From a virus, in the IMG/VR virus record IMGVR_UViG_3300034166_001837, positions 1 through 32,787 of that record: 32,787 bases of DNA. The stretch is one strand, 5' to 3'. Below the pieces are notes generated by a model that had not been told where the DNA came from, searched no databases, and saw only the letters and a program-made list of their open reading frames with translations. The position numbers were made by a program, and so were the translations under genes. Below, piece after piece: positions 7,103 to 14,180 of the stretch; the stretch's first letter is position 1, and every line of letters starts with the position of its first letter.

Positions 7103-8796
7103 GGGAGTCTCCTGGTGCGGACCGTTGCCGACGCACGTCGGGCCACTCGGTCTAGTTCGCGTGCGAGTGCGGCTGGGTCGTCAGCTGCGCGGCCAGTGAC
7201 CTGGACGTTGATGTTGTAAGTGGAGCCGCCCACCTTGTCGAGTGGTCGCACTTCGGCACCGCGTGGAAGAGTCAGCAGCTCAGGGCCCTCTTCACCTACG
7301 AGGGTGACACCTTGCGTTGTTGTGACACCACCTTCGGCCAGCCCACTGATCTTGTTCCCCAACCAGTCCGAAATGCCGAACTGGTTGTTCAGCCAGGAGC
7401 CGATTCCATACCCGGCGGCGAACGCGCCTGCACCAATAAACGCCTTCCCAGCGAATGCCGCCATAGACATTCGAGCCGCGTTAGCCCCCGCAGCACCTGC
7501 CGCGGCCTGTGCGCCAGCGGCGGTGCTCGCAGCGGCGGTCACGCCCATCCAGCGTGCTGCAACCAACAGCAACGATGTGCTCAGCTTCCCGATAGTTCCG
7601 ACCAGGCCAACAACTGGGCCAGCTACTGCCGCAACCGCCCCCGCCATGATGATGAACTTCTGAGTACCCTCGGGTAGGCGCGAGAACCTCTCGAGCAAGT
7701 CGAGCAAGTGCTCCTGCAGGTTCTGCATGTGCGGGGCCAGCTGCTCACCAACAGTGACCGCCTGGTCCTCCATTGCAGCCCTCGTCGCCTTCGTTGAGTT
7801 AGCCAAGGAGTCGGACGTGCGGGAGAAGTCCCCTGCGGCCTGCGATGTCTGCTCCATCAAGATCGCGTAGCGCGCCTGAATCTTCACGGCGTCCGACATG
7901 TCGCCGACTTTGCCGTCAAGGACTCCGGCCAAGTTCTCCTCCGCTGCCATCACGTCGGCCTGCGCCTTCTGATAGTCGGTTGTCCCCTGCTTGCCGTCCT
8001 TCGTCAGCTTGTTCACCCGCTCCTGCGCCTGTGCGAGCCTTGCCTGCGCCTGTGACAACTTTGCTGAACTAACAGATGATTCGACGAGACCCATGCTGAT
8101 CGCCTTCGCCTCAACCGCCGCGGCGCTAGCGAACACACCGAACCGGCGGATCGGCTCAACACTCGACCCGGAGAGGAACGACTGCACCGCTATTGCGGCT
8201 TCGTCAACTGATCCACCGAAGAAGGACGCCATGTCAGCTGTTCGCGCGATCGCGTCAACAGCGACAGAGCCCATTTGATCTGCGCTCGTGAACTGCTGAA
8301 GTAGCGGTGCGAGTCCGTTAGCCAGCTCAAATGCGGCGCGCTTAGATACACCAAAGGACTTGGCCGACTGCTCAGAGAAAGTCTCGATCTCGGTGACCTG
8401 ATCTCCGTAAAACACGGCCGCAGCCGCCGACGCGTCCTGGAACTCAGAGAAAGCATCAAGCGACTGCTTGCCAAGGAGCACGAGCGGCGCGGTGATGCCG
8501 AGCGACATCTTCGCGCCGACACTCTGCATCTTCCCGAAGCCGTCACCGATGCGCTTTGCGCGATCCTCCAGCGACGAGAGCTCCTTCTTCGCGCGATCCG
8601 AACCGGAGCGCACACCGTCGGCGAGACCGTCACCGGCCGCCTTGCCGCCATTGTCACCGGCCTGCGCCATCTGCGCCTGCAGACCCTCCGCCGACTGCTT
8701 CCCGGCAGCGCTCACACCATCGATGAGTTCCTTCCGGAACTGCTCGAGGTCCGGCCGGATCCGCACCACTGCGGACATCAACGACTTACCGGCCAC
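7099..8796 (-). CDS. Tape measure protein
   Basis: The 565-residue product is the tail tape measure protein, which sets tail length and is expelled during DNA entry. Evidence is position after the two tail chaperone genes, an Ala/Gln-rich helical N-terminus, a phage tail tape measure core with SFLSGSS and SLANSTKATRAAMED, heptad-rich helices near 235-285, and a hydrophobic Ala/Gly-rich stretch in the last third that could be membrane-active. At about 0.15 nm per residue it predicts a short tail of roughly 85 nm (rule-of-thumb inference). GTG 8796 overlaps the end of the chaperone frame by 11 bases. It is short for an actinophage, where tape measures often exceed 1000 residues. Confidence 0.9.
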   Translation of the reverse strand: MAGKSLMSAVVRIRPDLEQFRKELIDGVSAAGKQSAEGLQAQMAQAGDNGGKAAGDGLADGVRSGSDRAKKELSSLEDRAKRIGDGFGKMQSVGAKMSLGITAPLVLLGKQSLDAFSEFQDASAAAAVFYGDQVTEIETFSEQSAKSFGVSKRAAFELANGLAPLLQQFTSADQMGSVAVDAIARTADMASFFGGSVDEAAIAVQSFLSGSSVEPIRRFGVFASAAAVEAKAISMGLVESSVSSAKLSQAQARLAQAQERVNKLTKDGKQGTTDYQKAQADVMAAEENLAGVLDGKVGDMSDAVKIQARYAILMEQTSQAAGDFSRTSDSLANSTKATRAAMEDQAVTVGEQLAPHMQNLQEHLLDLLERFSRLPEGTQKFIIMAGAVAAVAGPVVGLVGTIGKLSTSLLLVAARWMGVTAAASTAAGAQAAAGAAGANAARMSMAAFAGKAFIGAGAFAAGYGIGSWLNNQFGISDWLGNKISGLAEGGVTTTQGVTLVGEEGPELLTLPRGAEVRPLDKVGGSTYNINVQVTGRAADDPAALARELDRVARRASATVRTRRLP

Positions 8797-9495
8797 GGCT
8801 CACCACCTCCACAACGGCGCCCCGGTGACGCTGAATGCGCGCCACGAACTCGTCAACGTTCCTCGGTTCCACAGGGTCGACCGTTGCCGCCGCGCGCGAC
8901 CACTCAGCGACGGTTCTCGACGAGTCCGAAAGCCCGTTTAGGAGTACGGCAAACTCAACCGCCGACAGGGACAGCAGTGCCGACCAACTGATCGAATACT
9001 CGCGACGGAAATCAGCGACTACCGCAGTAGGCAACCGATGGAAGATGCGTGCCGTCTCCAGGAGATAGTGGATGGCGGGCCCTGCCCGCCTGATCAGTTT
9101 CCCGGGCCGCCGAACAAGTCATCGAGCTTCAGCTCGGAAAGCAGCCAGGACGCAAAGCGCATGAAGTCGGGGACGGAAACTGACTCGTCCGAACCAATCT
9201 GACCGATGATGTCGTCGCCGACGAGGACGTCCAGCACCTCTAACAGCGCCTCGATGTCACCAGTGGCGAGACGCTGAAATACTGCAACGTCGATTTGCTT
9301 CGACCTGGCGAGTAGCTGCTCAGCGGTGAGCGACACTGGCACCTGGTAAACACGCGCGATGCGCTCGCCTGCTTCGTCAAGCCGGTACTCGAGGCGTCGT
9401 CCGGCCTCGTCTTCGACGATGTCGTGTTCCCATCCGATGCGGACGCTCTTGACGAGGGTGCGTGCCTGGTCAGGTGTGGCCGAGTTGAAGTCCAT
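8786..9495 (-). CDS. Tail assembly chaperone GT fusion made by -1 frameshift
   Basis: The second chaperone frame is open from the frameshift site to 8786. It joins the first frame by a -1 slip at GGGAAAC (9097-9103), giving 133 residues from the upstream gene plus 103 more, 236 in total. This is the conserved arrangement of lambda G and GT, in which the two products help the tape measure protein fold and recruit tail tube subunits. Reading through the slip continues in frame into RRAGPAIHYLLETARIFHRLPTAVV and on to SRGR, so the separate ATG-like start at 9034 is not needed. A stable hairpin lies 6 bases downstream. The fusion ends 11 bases into the tape measure gene. Confidence 0.8.
9074..9103 (-). 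other. Programmed -1 ribosomal frameshift signal
   Basis: On the - strand the slippery heptamer G GGA AAC (9103-9097) is in the correct zero-frame register, one codon before the TGA stop. After a 6-base spacer comes a perfect 7-bp stem, GGCGGGC and GCCCGCC, with a 3-base loop (9090-9074). Both parts are textbook for -1 slippage in tail chaperone genes. Confidence 0.85.
9094..9495 (-). CDS. Tail assembly chaperone (upstream product, G-like)
   Basis: This 133-residue acidic protein lies two genes after the major tail gene and directly before the frameshift and the tape measure gene, the standard place for the G-like tail chaperone. The sequence is helical, with an Asp/Glu/Leu-rich C-terminus ending LDDLFGGPGN. 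ATG 9495 is preceded by CCGCAACGGTA with 6 bases between and no Shine-Dalgarno sequence, like the other class B starts. A fraction of ribosomes slip at its last two sense codons to make the GT product. Function comes from position and the frameshift, not from recognised motifs. Confidence 0.8.
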   Translation of the reverse strand: MDFNSATPDQARTLVKSVRIGWEHDIVEDEAGRRLEYRLDEAGERIARVYQVPVSLTAEQLLARSKQIDVAVFQRLATGDIEALLEVLDVLVGDDIIGQIGSDESVSVPDFMRFASWLLSELKLDDLFGGPGN

Positions 9496-9501
9496 GCCGC
9501 A

Positions 9502-9513
9502 TACCGTTGCGGC
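9502..9513 (-). promoter_or_regulatory. Class B-like site before gene 9495
   Basis: On the - strand GCCGCAACGGTA ends 6 bases before ATG 9495. It is a weaker match (GCCGCA for GCAGCA). Confidence 0.35.
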
Positions 9514-9519
9514 AGATTT

Positions 9520-9834
9520 TCAGCCTTCGACCCGGCGGTTCTGTCCCCAAGCAGTGAGATAGCCCACCGCTAACGTCACCAAGCTTCCAACGATGAACGG
9601 CCACTCCTGTTGGAATACGGCGATCACCGCCGAGATTCCGCCGCCGATCATCGCTCCCGAAGCAAAGTTCAGGGTGAGGCGCGGCAGGACAAACCCGAGC
9701 AGCCAGATCCCCGGGTAGAGCAGCACACCGAACACGATCCCCTGCCACCACACAGACGCGGTATCAAATGCATAGGGAGCGTTGATACCCAGCGATGTGC
9801 TGAGTCCGACTATCCAAGCGGCGAGCTGGAACAC
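9520..9834 (-). CDS. Small membrane protein inserted in the tail module
   Basis: The 104-residue product has about three hydrophobic segments (roughly residues 3-20, 28-50 and 57-95, the last probably two helices) and a short basic C-terminus QNRRVEG. I do not recognise the family. Its place between the major tail gene and the tail chaperones is unusual, since this junction is normally direct. It could be a holin-like or exclusion protein. GTG 9834 is the frame's start; an ACGGTA hexamer with ATGAGC 17 bases further upstream lies just before it and a hairpin follows the major tail gene, so it may be a separately transcribed insert. Confidence 0.55.
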   Translation of the reverse strand: MFQLAAWIVGLSTSLGINAPYAFDTASVWWQGIVFGVLLYPGIWLLGFVLPRLTLNFASGAMIGGGISAVIAVFQQEWPFIVGSLVTLAVGYLTAWGQNRRVEG

Positions 9835-9845
9835 ATCTGTGACCT

Positions 9846-9874
9846 TACCGTCCCAAATGTGGCGGGGCGCTCAT
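9846..9874 (-). promoter_or_regulatory. Weak class A-like site before gene 9834
   Basis: On the - strand ATGAGC, 17 bases, ACGGTA. The -35-like part lacks the usual fourth C or T and overlaps a hairpin loop, so this is a low-confidence member. Confidence 0.25.
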
Positions 9875-9880
9875 GCCCCG
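9863..9880 (-). terminator. Hairpin after major tail gene
   Basis: CGGGGC and GCCCCG form a 6-bp stem with loop ATGAGC just after the major tail stop. The following CCACATTTGGG is only weakly T-rich. Confidence 0.4.
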
Positions 9881-9885
9881 TGGCG

Positions 9886-10425
9886 TCAGGCGACGACAGT
9901 GACCTTGTAGCCGGCGGGCAGAGTGTCGCCCTCGAGCACGCGGATCGTCAGCGGAACCTCGGTGTAGTTCTCGCGGTCGAACGCGATGTTCAGACCAGAC
10001 GAAACCACGCCGAACTCGACAGTCACGAGCACCTCGTCACCGCCGGACCACGGGCCGACGATCGCGAACTTGAGAACCTCAGCAGCGGTCGACGCGGAAG
10101 GGTTCACCACACCAGTGCCGGTCGTGCCGTGCAGAACCTTGCGCAGGTTCTCGAGGGTCACCTCGCGGCAGGTCGTCTCGATCTGGGTCTCCCAGCGGGA
10201 TACTGCGACGGCGAGAGTGCGGGCAGCCTGCTGGCTGTTCGCCTCGACGAGGGTCGGGGTGTCGGTGAGACGCACAGCGGAGGTCGTGTGGCCGACCTCG
10301 GTCCAACCAGTCAGATCGCCAGCCTTCAGGTCGGCGAGATCAGCGGCACCAGGAATGGTGGCGTTCGACGCGGCAGCAAAGATGCGGGCCGAGCCCTGGA
10401 CGAGGTTGGTGGTGACTGCGGACAT
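9886..10425 (-). CDS. Major tail protein
   Basis: The 179-residue product fits a siphovirus tail tube subunit in size, position and pattern. The N-terminus is Ala/Ser rich, followed by GWTEVGHTTSAVRLTDTPTL, which resembles the opening strands of actinophage tail tube proteins. Many alternating beta-strand patterns follow and it ends in a small domain VPLTIRVLEGDTLPAGYKVTVVA. It would polymerise around the tape measure as stacked hexamers. ATG 10425 has a good Shine-Dalgarno sequence (AAGGAG, 7 bases away). A class B site lies 48 bases upstream in an otherwise gene-free gap and a hairpin follows the stop, so this abundant protein may have its own transcript. Confidence 0.85.
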   Translation of the reverse strand: MSAVTTNLVQGSARIFAAASNATIPGAADLADLKAGDLTGWTEVGHTTSAVRLTDTPTLVEANSQQAARTLAVAVSRWETQIETTCREVTLENLRKVLHGTTGTGVVNPSASTAAEVLKFAIVGPWSGGDEVLVTVEFGVVSSGLNIAFDRENYTEVPLTIRVLEGDTLPAGYKVTVVA

Positions 10426-10472
10426 TTGAGGCTCCTTGGAGGTTGATGTTCGACACTTCGCCGAACGCCCCT

Positions 10473-10486
10473 GACTGTTGCTGCTT
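10473..10486 (-). promoter_or_regulatory. Class B site upstream of major tail gene
   Basis: On the - strand AAGCAGCAACAGTC lies 47 bases upstream of ATG 10425, leaving a leader with a good ribosome binding site. Confidence 0.45.
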
Positions 10487-10490
10487 GCGT

Positions 10491-10919
10491 CTAGTCAGAA
10501 ACTCGAGCGTCGACGGTCAACGTCACGATGGCGTTGCCGCCTTCGTCAACGGTCCGAGTCATCGCAACGACCTCGAGGTCGATCAGGCGGGCGCCAGCAG
10601 TCGTGGCGTAGTGGTCGCCACCGGCGACGGCGCGGCAGCCGTCCACGACGGCCCCGGCGAGCTGGGCTGCCGTCTGATAGTCGGGGTAGTCCGAGCCAAC
10701 ACCGGTCTTCCCCGCGATGCAGTAGACGGTGAACGTCCAGTCGTAGATCGTGTCGATCCCGCCCGCATCAGCGATCGGGGCGCCGGTGGCGTTCACAACG
10801 GCGATCGCAGGGAGCTGCGTGTCGTCAGCCACCTGGGACGCGATGCGCGAAGCGACCGCTGACAGACCGGGGAGGGTCTTTAGCCAACCTATAAATAAGG
10901 ACACGGGTTCGTGGTTCAC
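10491..10919 (-). CDS. Tail terminator / tail completion protein
   Basis: The 142-residue product sits directly before the major tail gene, the usual place of the tail terminator that caps the tail tube and joins it to the head. Features fit this family: an N-terminal helix with FIGWLKTLPGLSAVASRIASQV, then alternating strands and helices, with RLIDLEVVAMTRTVDEGGNAIVTLTVDARV at the C-terminus. The start GTG 10919 overlaps the stop of the upstream gene by 4 bases (GTGA), suggesting coupled translation. Assignment rests on position and size more than on motifs. Confidence 0.65.
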   Translation of the reverse strand: MNHEPVSLFIGWLKTLPGLSAVASRIASQVADDTQLPAIAVVNATGAPIADAGGIDTIYDWTFTVYCIAGKTGVGSDYPDYQTAAQLAGAVVDGCRAVAGGDHYATTAGARLIDLEVVAMTRTVDEGGNAIVTLTVDARVSD

Positions 10920-11326
10920 GACTCGAAACCTCCTGGCTCAACGGTGAACGGGACTCCGAGCGCCCGCATGGCTTTCGTCCACGGCTTCGTCGGCGCAGGC
11001 TTCGTCGGGTGGGGACGCTTCTTGCGCGACTTGGCGTTCAGCGGTCGTGGCATCGTCGGCTTCTGCTTCGCCCAGTGCGGCGCCGCATACCAGATCTCCT
11101 GCACGCCGGTCGCTGCACCAGAGCCGAGGACAAGCTCTGCCCCACCGCCGTTGTCCTCCACTCGATGACCCATCGACTGCATAAGCGCGCCAGTATCGAC
11201 ACCCGAGTGCGGGACGGCGTGTCCGACGATCGTGAAACCGAGACGGTCAAGGAACTGTCGCCACGCAGAAGACTTCATCATCTCCCGCTCGGCGATCTCG
11301 TCATAGGTGATTTCGAACGAAGCCAT
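10916..11326 (-). CDS. HK97 gp10-like tail completion protein
   Basis: The 136-residue product resembles HK97 gp10-type head-tail joining proteins. It has the typical N-terminal helical start, then HSGVDTGALMQSMGHRVEDNGGGAELVLGSGAATGVQEIWYAAPH, in which the DTG..L..S and the strand leading to a YA-P-H turn are recognisable. A basic Pro/Lys-rich loop near residues 88-116 is unusual. ATG 11326 shares one base with the upstream stop (TGATG) and the 3' end overlaps the tail terminator gene by 4 bases, so these genes form one tightly packed operon. Confidence 0.7.
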   Translation of the reverse strand: MASFEITYDEIAEREMMKSSAWRQFLDRLGFTIVGHAVPHSGVDTGALMQSMGHRVEDNGGGAELVLGSGAATGVQEIWYAAPHWAKQKPTMPRPLNAKSRKKRPHPTKPAPTKPWTKAMRALGVPFTVEPGGFES

Positions 11327-11655
11327 CAGTTCGAAACCTCACATTCGACTGACAGATGGTGAACACCACCGAACGGCGACGGGCGCGACGCCACAGTCGT
11401 CACCCGATACAGGACCCCGGACTCGTCGACGAGCTCGAGAAGATCCTTCGCCCGGACATCCGTACCTGCTGGCAGCAGCGCCTGGACTCGGTTCACCAGC
11501 ACAGTCCGACCGTCAACGCTCGCCGTCACCTGACGCGAAAACAGGTGACCCGACACAGTCGCGATCGTTGCCAAAGTTCCGGCAACGGGGCGGCCCTCAA
11601 CGTCCAACGTCGATGACGTGTGACGGCGCACTCGAATGGAACGGCCGCCGATCAC
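11326..11655 (-). CDS. Head-tail connector (stopper-like) protein
   Basis: With the start at GTG 11655 the product is 109 residues. This start overlaps the upstream stop by 4 bases (GTGA), matching neighbouring gene junctions; the much longer open frame upstream is antisense-like, Arg-rich and unlikely. The protein is beta-rich (HTSSTLDVEGRPVAGTLATIATVSGHLF and GVLYRVTTVASRPSPFGGVHHLSVECEV), consistent with the small stopper-type connectors (SPP1 gp16-like) found between the adaptor and the gp10-like gene. Identification is mostly from position. Confidence 0.6.
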   Translation of the reverse strand: MIGGRSIRVRRHTSSTLDVEGRPVAGTLATIATVSGHLFSRQVTASVDGRTVLVNRVQALLPAGTDVRAKDLLELVDESGVLYRVTTVASRPSPFGGVHHLSVECEVSN

Positions 11656-12074
11656 AGAGCCACCCGCCGGTACCGGAGAGCCATAGTCACGCAACGTCCG
11701 CCAAGATCGGCGCAGAACGCATAGCGCGACGAGAGCGGCACTCCGTCGGCGGTGAAGCACTGACCGTTCGTGACGGCGACGTTGTATTCGCCAGCGATCC
11801 CGAAACTCGACACAGCGTGCGGAACGGTGAGCGGCTGCGGAGCGTTCAGCGTTGACACTCCCCACGCGATCGCCTCTGCCAGATCGTTCGGCAGCGTCTC
11901 CGACGTAAACCCTTCCCCGTATCCGTTGTCACCCTCCTCGAGCGTCTCGTCGAGCACAAGAATCCGTCCGAGCAAGCCCTCAAGGCGACGGATCACGCGC
12001 GCCTCTAAAGACGCAAACGAAGCTGGGGCCGACTGGCCGGTGATGTCGGTGTAACGGGTAGTGGTCAACAGCAT
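11652..12074 (-). CDS. Head-tail adaptor protein
   Basis: The 140-residue product occupies the first connector slot after the capsid gene. It starts with YTDITGQSAPASFASLEARVIRRLEGLLGRIL, a helical pattern resembling HK97 gp6/SPP1 gp15-type adaptors that bind under the portal, and ends in a strand-rich part. ATG 12074 has a Shine-Dalgarno sequence GAGGAG 9 bases upstream. A class B site lies 20-35 bases upstream and a hairpin terminator lies beyond that, so transcription of the connector and tail genes seems to restart here. Confidence 0.65.
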   Translation of the reverse strand: MLLTTTRYTDITGQSAPASFASLEARVIRRLEGLLGRILVLDETLEEGDNGYGEGFTSETLPNDLAEAIAWGVSTLNAPQPLTVPHAVSSFGIAGEYNVAVTNGQCFTADGVPLSSRYAFCADLGGRCVTMALRYRRVAL

Positions 12075-12091
12075 TGGGCGCGCTCCTCGTT

Positions 12092-12107
12092 GCGACCGTT
12101 GCTGCCG
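12092..12107 (-). promoter_or_regulatory. Class B site restarting transcription after the capsid gene
   Basis: On the - strand CGGCAGCAACGGTCGC lies directly downstream of the post-capsid terminator and upstream of the adaptor gene. This order, terminator then motif then gene, is the best positional argument that class B motifs are promoters. Confidence 0.5.
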
Positions 12108-12114
12108 ACAATGA

Positions 12115-12142
12115 GAAAGGCCCCCAGGTTTCCCCGGGGGCC
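12115..12142 (-). terminator. Rho-independent terminator after the capsid gene
   Basis: On the - strand GGCCCCC and GGGGGCC form a 7-bp stem followed by TTTCTC. It begins 28 bases after the capsid stop. Confidence 0.65.
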
Positions 12143-12169
12143 AGACTCACGCTTCAGCGGTTAGCTGAA

Positions 12170-13285
12170 TCAGGCAGCAGCGCTGACCTTCACGAACGCC
12201 GAAGGGCGCACGTTCTGGGCAGCGATCTGAGCGGTCACCTTGATGGCAACTCCATCCTTGATGAAGTAGTCATCGTGGCTGTCCGAGGTCTCGACGGTCA
12301 CGCCGGACTTCGAACGGAGCGTCACAGCCTGCGTGGAGCCGACGAGAGCGTCGACACCGGTCGGCAGACGGTACGAGGTGATGAGCCGCATACCGAACAG
12401 GGTCGACGGGCCGGATGCGAAGTATCCGACACCACCGTTGTCCGGGATGGCGAGCAGGTCGATCGCCTCACGCACCGCAGGGGTGACCACGACGAAGTCG
12501 GCGGGCAGACCCGCGAGCTCAGCCTTGGTCTTGGCCTGACGGATTCCGACGAGGACACCCTCTTCGGACGCGTAGGTCTCGGACTGCGCACCGGCGACGA
12601 TCGAAGCGACGCTGCCAGCCACGTTGGACGCGGCGAGCAGGTCGGACTCGATCTTCTCACGGACGCCACGGACGCCTTCACGGTTGATGAGGGCAGCCAC
12701 TGCCGGATCGTCAGACAAGGTCTCCTTGGAGACGACCATGTAGTGACCGACCTTCGCCAGCACCGCGATCTGCTGCGACCAGGTGAGGTCGCTCTTGTTC
12801 AGAGCAGAAAGCTGAGTGGAGTTACCAGTGGCGGAGTTGGTGAAAGTCTCCTGGCGGAAGTAGCGCACGACATCCGAAGAGGTCGGCACAACCGGGAGAA
12901 GATCCACGAACGACGTCGGGAGGGTCGGGATGGCGGCGATACCGCTGGTGGTGTCGAGGCCGACGTACGGCGACGCACCAGAGGGCAGCGGGAATGCGCC
13001 TGACTGGAAGATGTCACGCTTGTCGAGCTCAACGACCGAGCCGATCGGCTTGGTGAAGACACGGGACTCGATGGCCTCTTCGCCGAGGGTCGCAGGGGCG
13101 GTCGTGACGACCTCCACCTTGGCGACACCCTCTTGACGGTCGAGGACGGCGAGCTCCGACTCGATGCTGCGCATCTTTGCGGTGACGGTGATCAACTCAT
13201 CGGCATTCTCGGTGCCGCGGAGTTCGGCCGCGCGAGCGGCCAGCTTGTTGAACTCAGAGGTGAGTTCATCGCGCTTCTGATTCAT
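12170..13285 (-). CDS. Major capsid protein, HK97 fold with scaffold-like N-terminus
   Basis: The 371-residue product is an HK97-type major capsid protein. Residues 1-50 form a charged coiled coil, the delta (scaffold) domain that the upstream protease would remove. Mature capsid signatures follow: a glycine-rich E-loop region, FVDLLPVVPTSSDVVRYFRQETFTNSAT, SEETLSDDPAVAALINREGVRGVREKIESDLLAASN (spine helix region; the second residue is Lys in the protein) and the P-domain GMRLITSYRLPTG. ATG 13285 has a strong Shine-Dalgarno sequence AAGGAG. It follows the protease gene by 109 bases and is followed by a terminator. An ACCGTC hexamer at 13339-13344 with GTGAGG 17 bases upstream is a weak candidate promoter in that gap. 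Confidence 0.92.
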   Translation of the reverse strand: MNQKRDELTSEFNKLAARAAELRGTENADELITVTAKMRSIESELAVLDRQEGVAKVEVVTTAPATLGEEAIESRVFTKPIGSVVELDKRDIFQSGAFPLPSGASPYVGLDTTSGIAAIPTLPTSFVDLLPVVPTSSDVVRYFRQETFTNSATGNSTQLSALNKSDLTWSQQIAVLAKVGHYMVVSKETLSDDPAVAALINREGVRGVREKIESDLLAASNVAGSVASIVAGAQSETYASEEGVLVGIRQAKTKAELAGLPADFVVVTPAVREAIDLLAIPDNGGVGYFASGPSTLFGMRLITSYRLPTGVDALVGSTQAVTLRSKSGVTVETSDSHDDYFIKDGVAIKVTAQIAAQNVRPSAFVKVSAAA

Positions 13286-13394
13286 GATGATTGCTCCTTG
13301 TGGGGATAGGTATTCGGTTGTTGGGACGTGCTCTCTCGGACGGTCACAACCGCCGACTGCGCCTCACAAGGCCTCGTCGAGATCGAGCGCTGAC

Positions 13395-14102
13395 TTACCG
13401 CAAGCGGTTGATCAGCGAGGTCAGCCGGATGGTCCGGTCGCCCTCGATGGCAACGGTTGCTGCTTCAGCCGGGGTCTCGTCTGCGGCTGGCTCGACGACT
13501 TCCTCTACCGGTTCGCCGGTCTTGAAGCGGAGTGAGCAGCAGTTGCAGTGGACGGCAGTCTCCTCAACGACGACGGTCGCTTCCTCTGCCGGTGCGCTCG
13601 CCTGGATCGCTTCGATGCTGCGCTGCAGGTTCACGAGCGCACCACGGCTTGACGGTGTTGGGGTGAGAGAGAGCTCGACGACTTCGACGTCGAGATAGGT
13701 CGGGACGCCGTCGATCGTGTCGTAATCCCAGCCGATGAAGCCGATGGACACGCCGTTGAGGAAGCCGGTGGCGACGAGCAGTTCGGCCTCACGGGCTGCC
13801 TCGGTGTCGGCGAAGATGAACCCGGCGACGGGTCCCTGCTCGGTCATTGTCCACTCGACGACGCGGCCGACGGGGAGGTTGTCGGCGTCGTGCCAGAGGA
13901 TGAGTGGGAGGTTCTCGAGGGCTGGGGCTCGGAAGGCGTTCGGGGCGATTGTGGTGCCGTGGCGGTCGAGTTCGGTGATGTCGTAGGCGAGTGCGCGGTA
14001 GATGCGACGGCCGTCTTCAGTGAGGCGTGCGCCCGGGGTGATGTTGGCGCGGGTGTCGAGGACGATTCCGTCACGGCGGACGATCTGGCCAAGAGTTTCC
14101 AT
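13395..14102 (-). CDS. Prohead maturation protease (HK97 U35-like)
   Basis: With the start at ATG 14102 the product is 235 residues. It matches the HK97 prohead protease family: an N-terminal strand with a DTRANITPGARL segment, RALAYDITELDRHGTTIAPNAF, the catalytic His region LPLILWHD (His71) and the nucleophile region TGFLNGVSIGF (Ser119). The C-terminal tail has an HCNCC cluster and acidic Pro/Ala repeats, likely a capsid-targeting or self-cleaved region. The ATG is preceded by the class B hexamer ACCGTC with 6 bases between and no Shine-Dalgarno sequence. The frame extends to 14417 but the extra part is antisense to the restriction-modification gene. A terminally placed promoter-like site makes sense because the portal gene is cut off by the inserted gene. 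Confidence 0.85.
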   Translation of the reverse strand: METLGQIVRRDGIVLDTRANITPGARLTEDGRRIYRALAYDITELDRHGTTIAPNAFRAPALENLPLILWHDADNLPVGRVVEWTMTEQGPVAGFIFADTEAAREAELLVATGFLNGVSIGFIGWDYDTIDGVPTYLDVEVVELSLTPTPSSRGALVNLQRSIEAIQASAPAEEATVVVEETAVHCNCCSLRFKTGEPVEEVVEPAADETPAEAATVAIEGDRTIRLTSLINRLR

Positions 14103-14108
14103 GTCGGT

Positions 14109-14121
14109 GACGGTTGCTGCC
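14109..14121 (-). promoter_or_regulatory. Class B site before the protease gene
   Basis: On the - strand GGCAGCAACCGTC ends 6 bases before ATG 14102. GTGTCG lies 18 bases upstream of the hexamer, so it may combine both forms. Confidence 0.5.
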
Positions 14122-14180
14122 GAAGTGGTTTGCGACACCCGCGAACTACTCTGAATGGACAGCCAGTCAAAGGAGATTGC

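Noticed and set aside
8870-8895. CGACCGTTGCCGCCG as a class B site
   Set aside because: It lies in the coding part of the tail chaperone fusion, with no start codon close by.
12074-13003. Long + strand frame of 309 codons opposite the capsid gene
   Set aside because: It is antisense to the well-supported capsid gene and is the usual open shadow frame of high-GC coding DNA.
13452-13463. AACGGTTGCTGC as a further class B site
   Set aside because: It lies inside protease coding sequence and is not upstream of a start at a fitting distance.
13890-14180. N-terminal extension of the restriction-modification gene
   Set aside because: It is antisense to the protease gene; GTG 14181 has AAGGAG upstream and gives the MmeI-like length.
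14103-14180. A class A promoter for the restriction-modification gene
   Set aside because: TTGCGA is present but no ACNGTN lies 17 bases downstream, so no member of the class is claimed.
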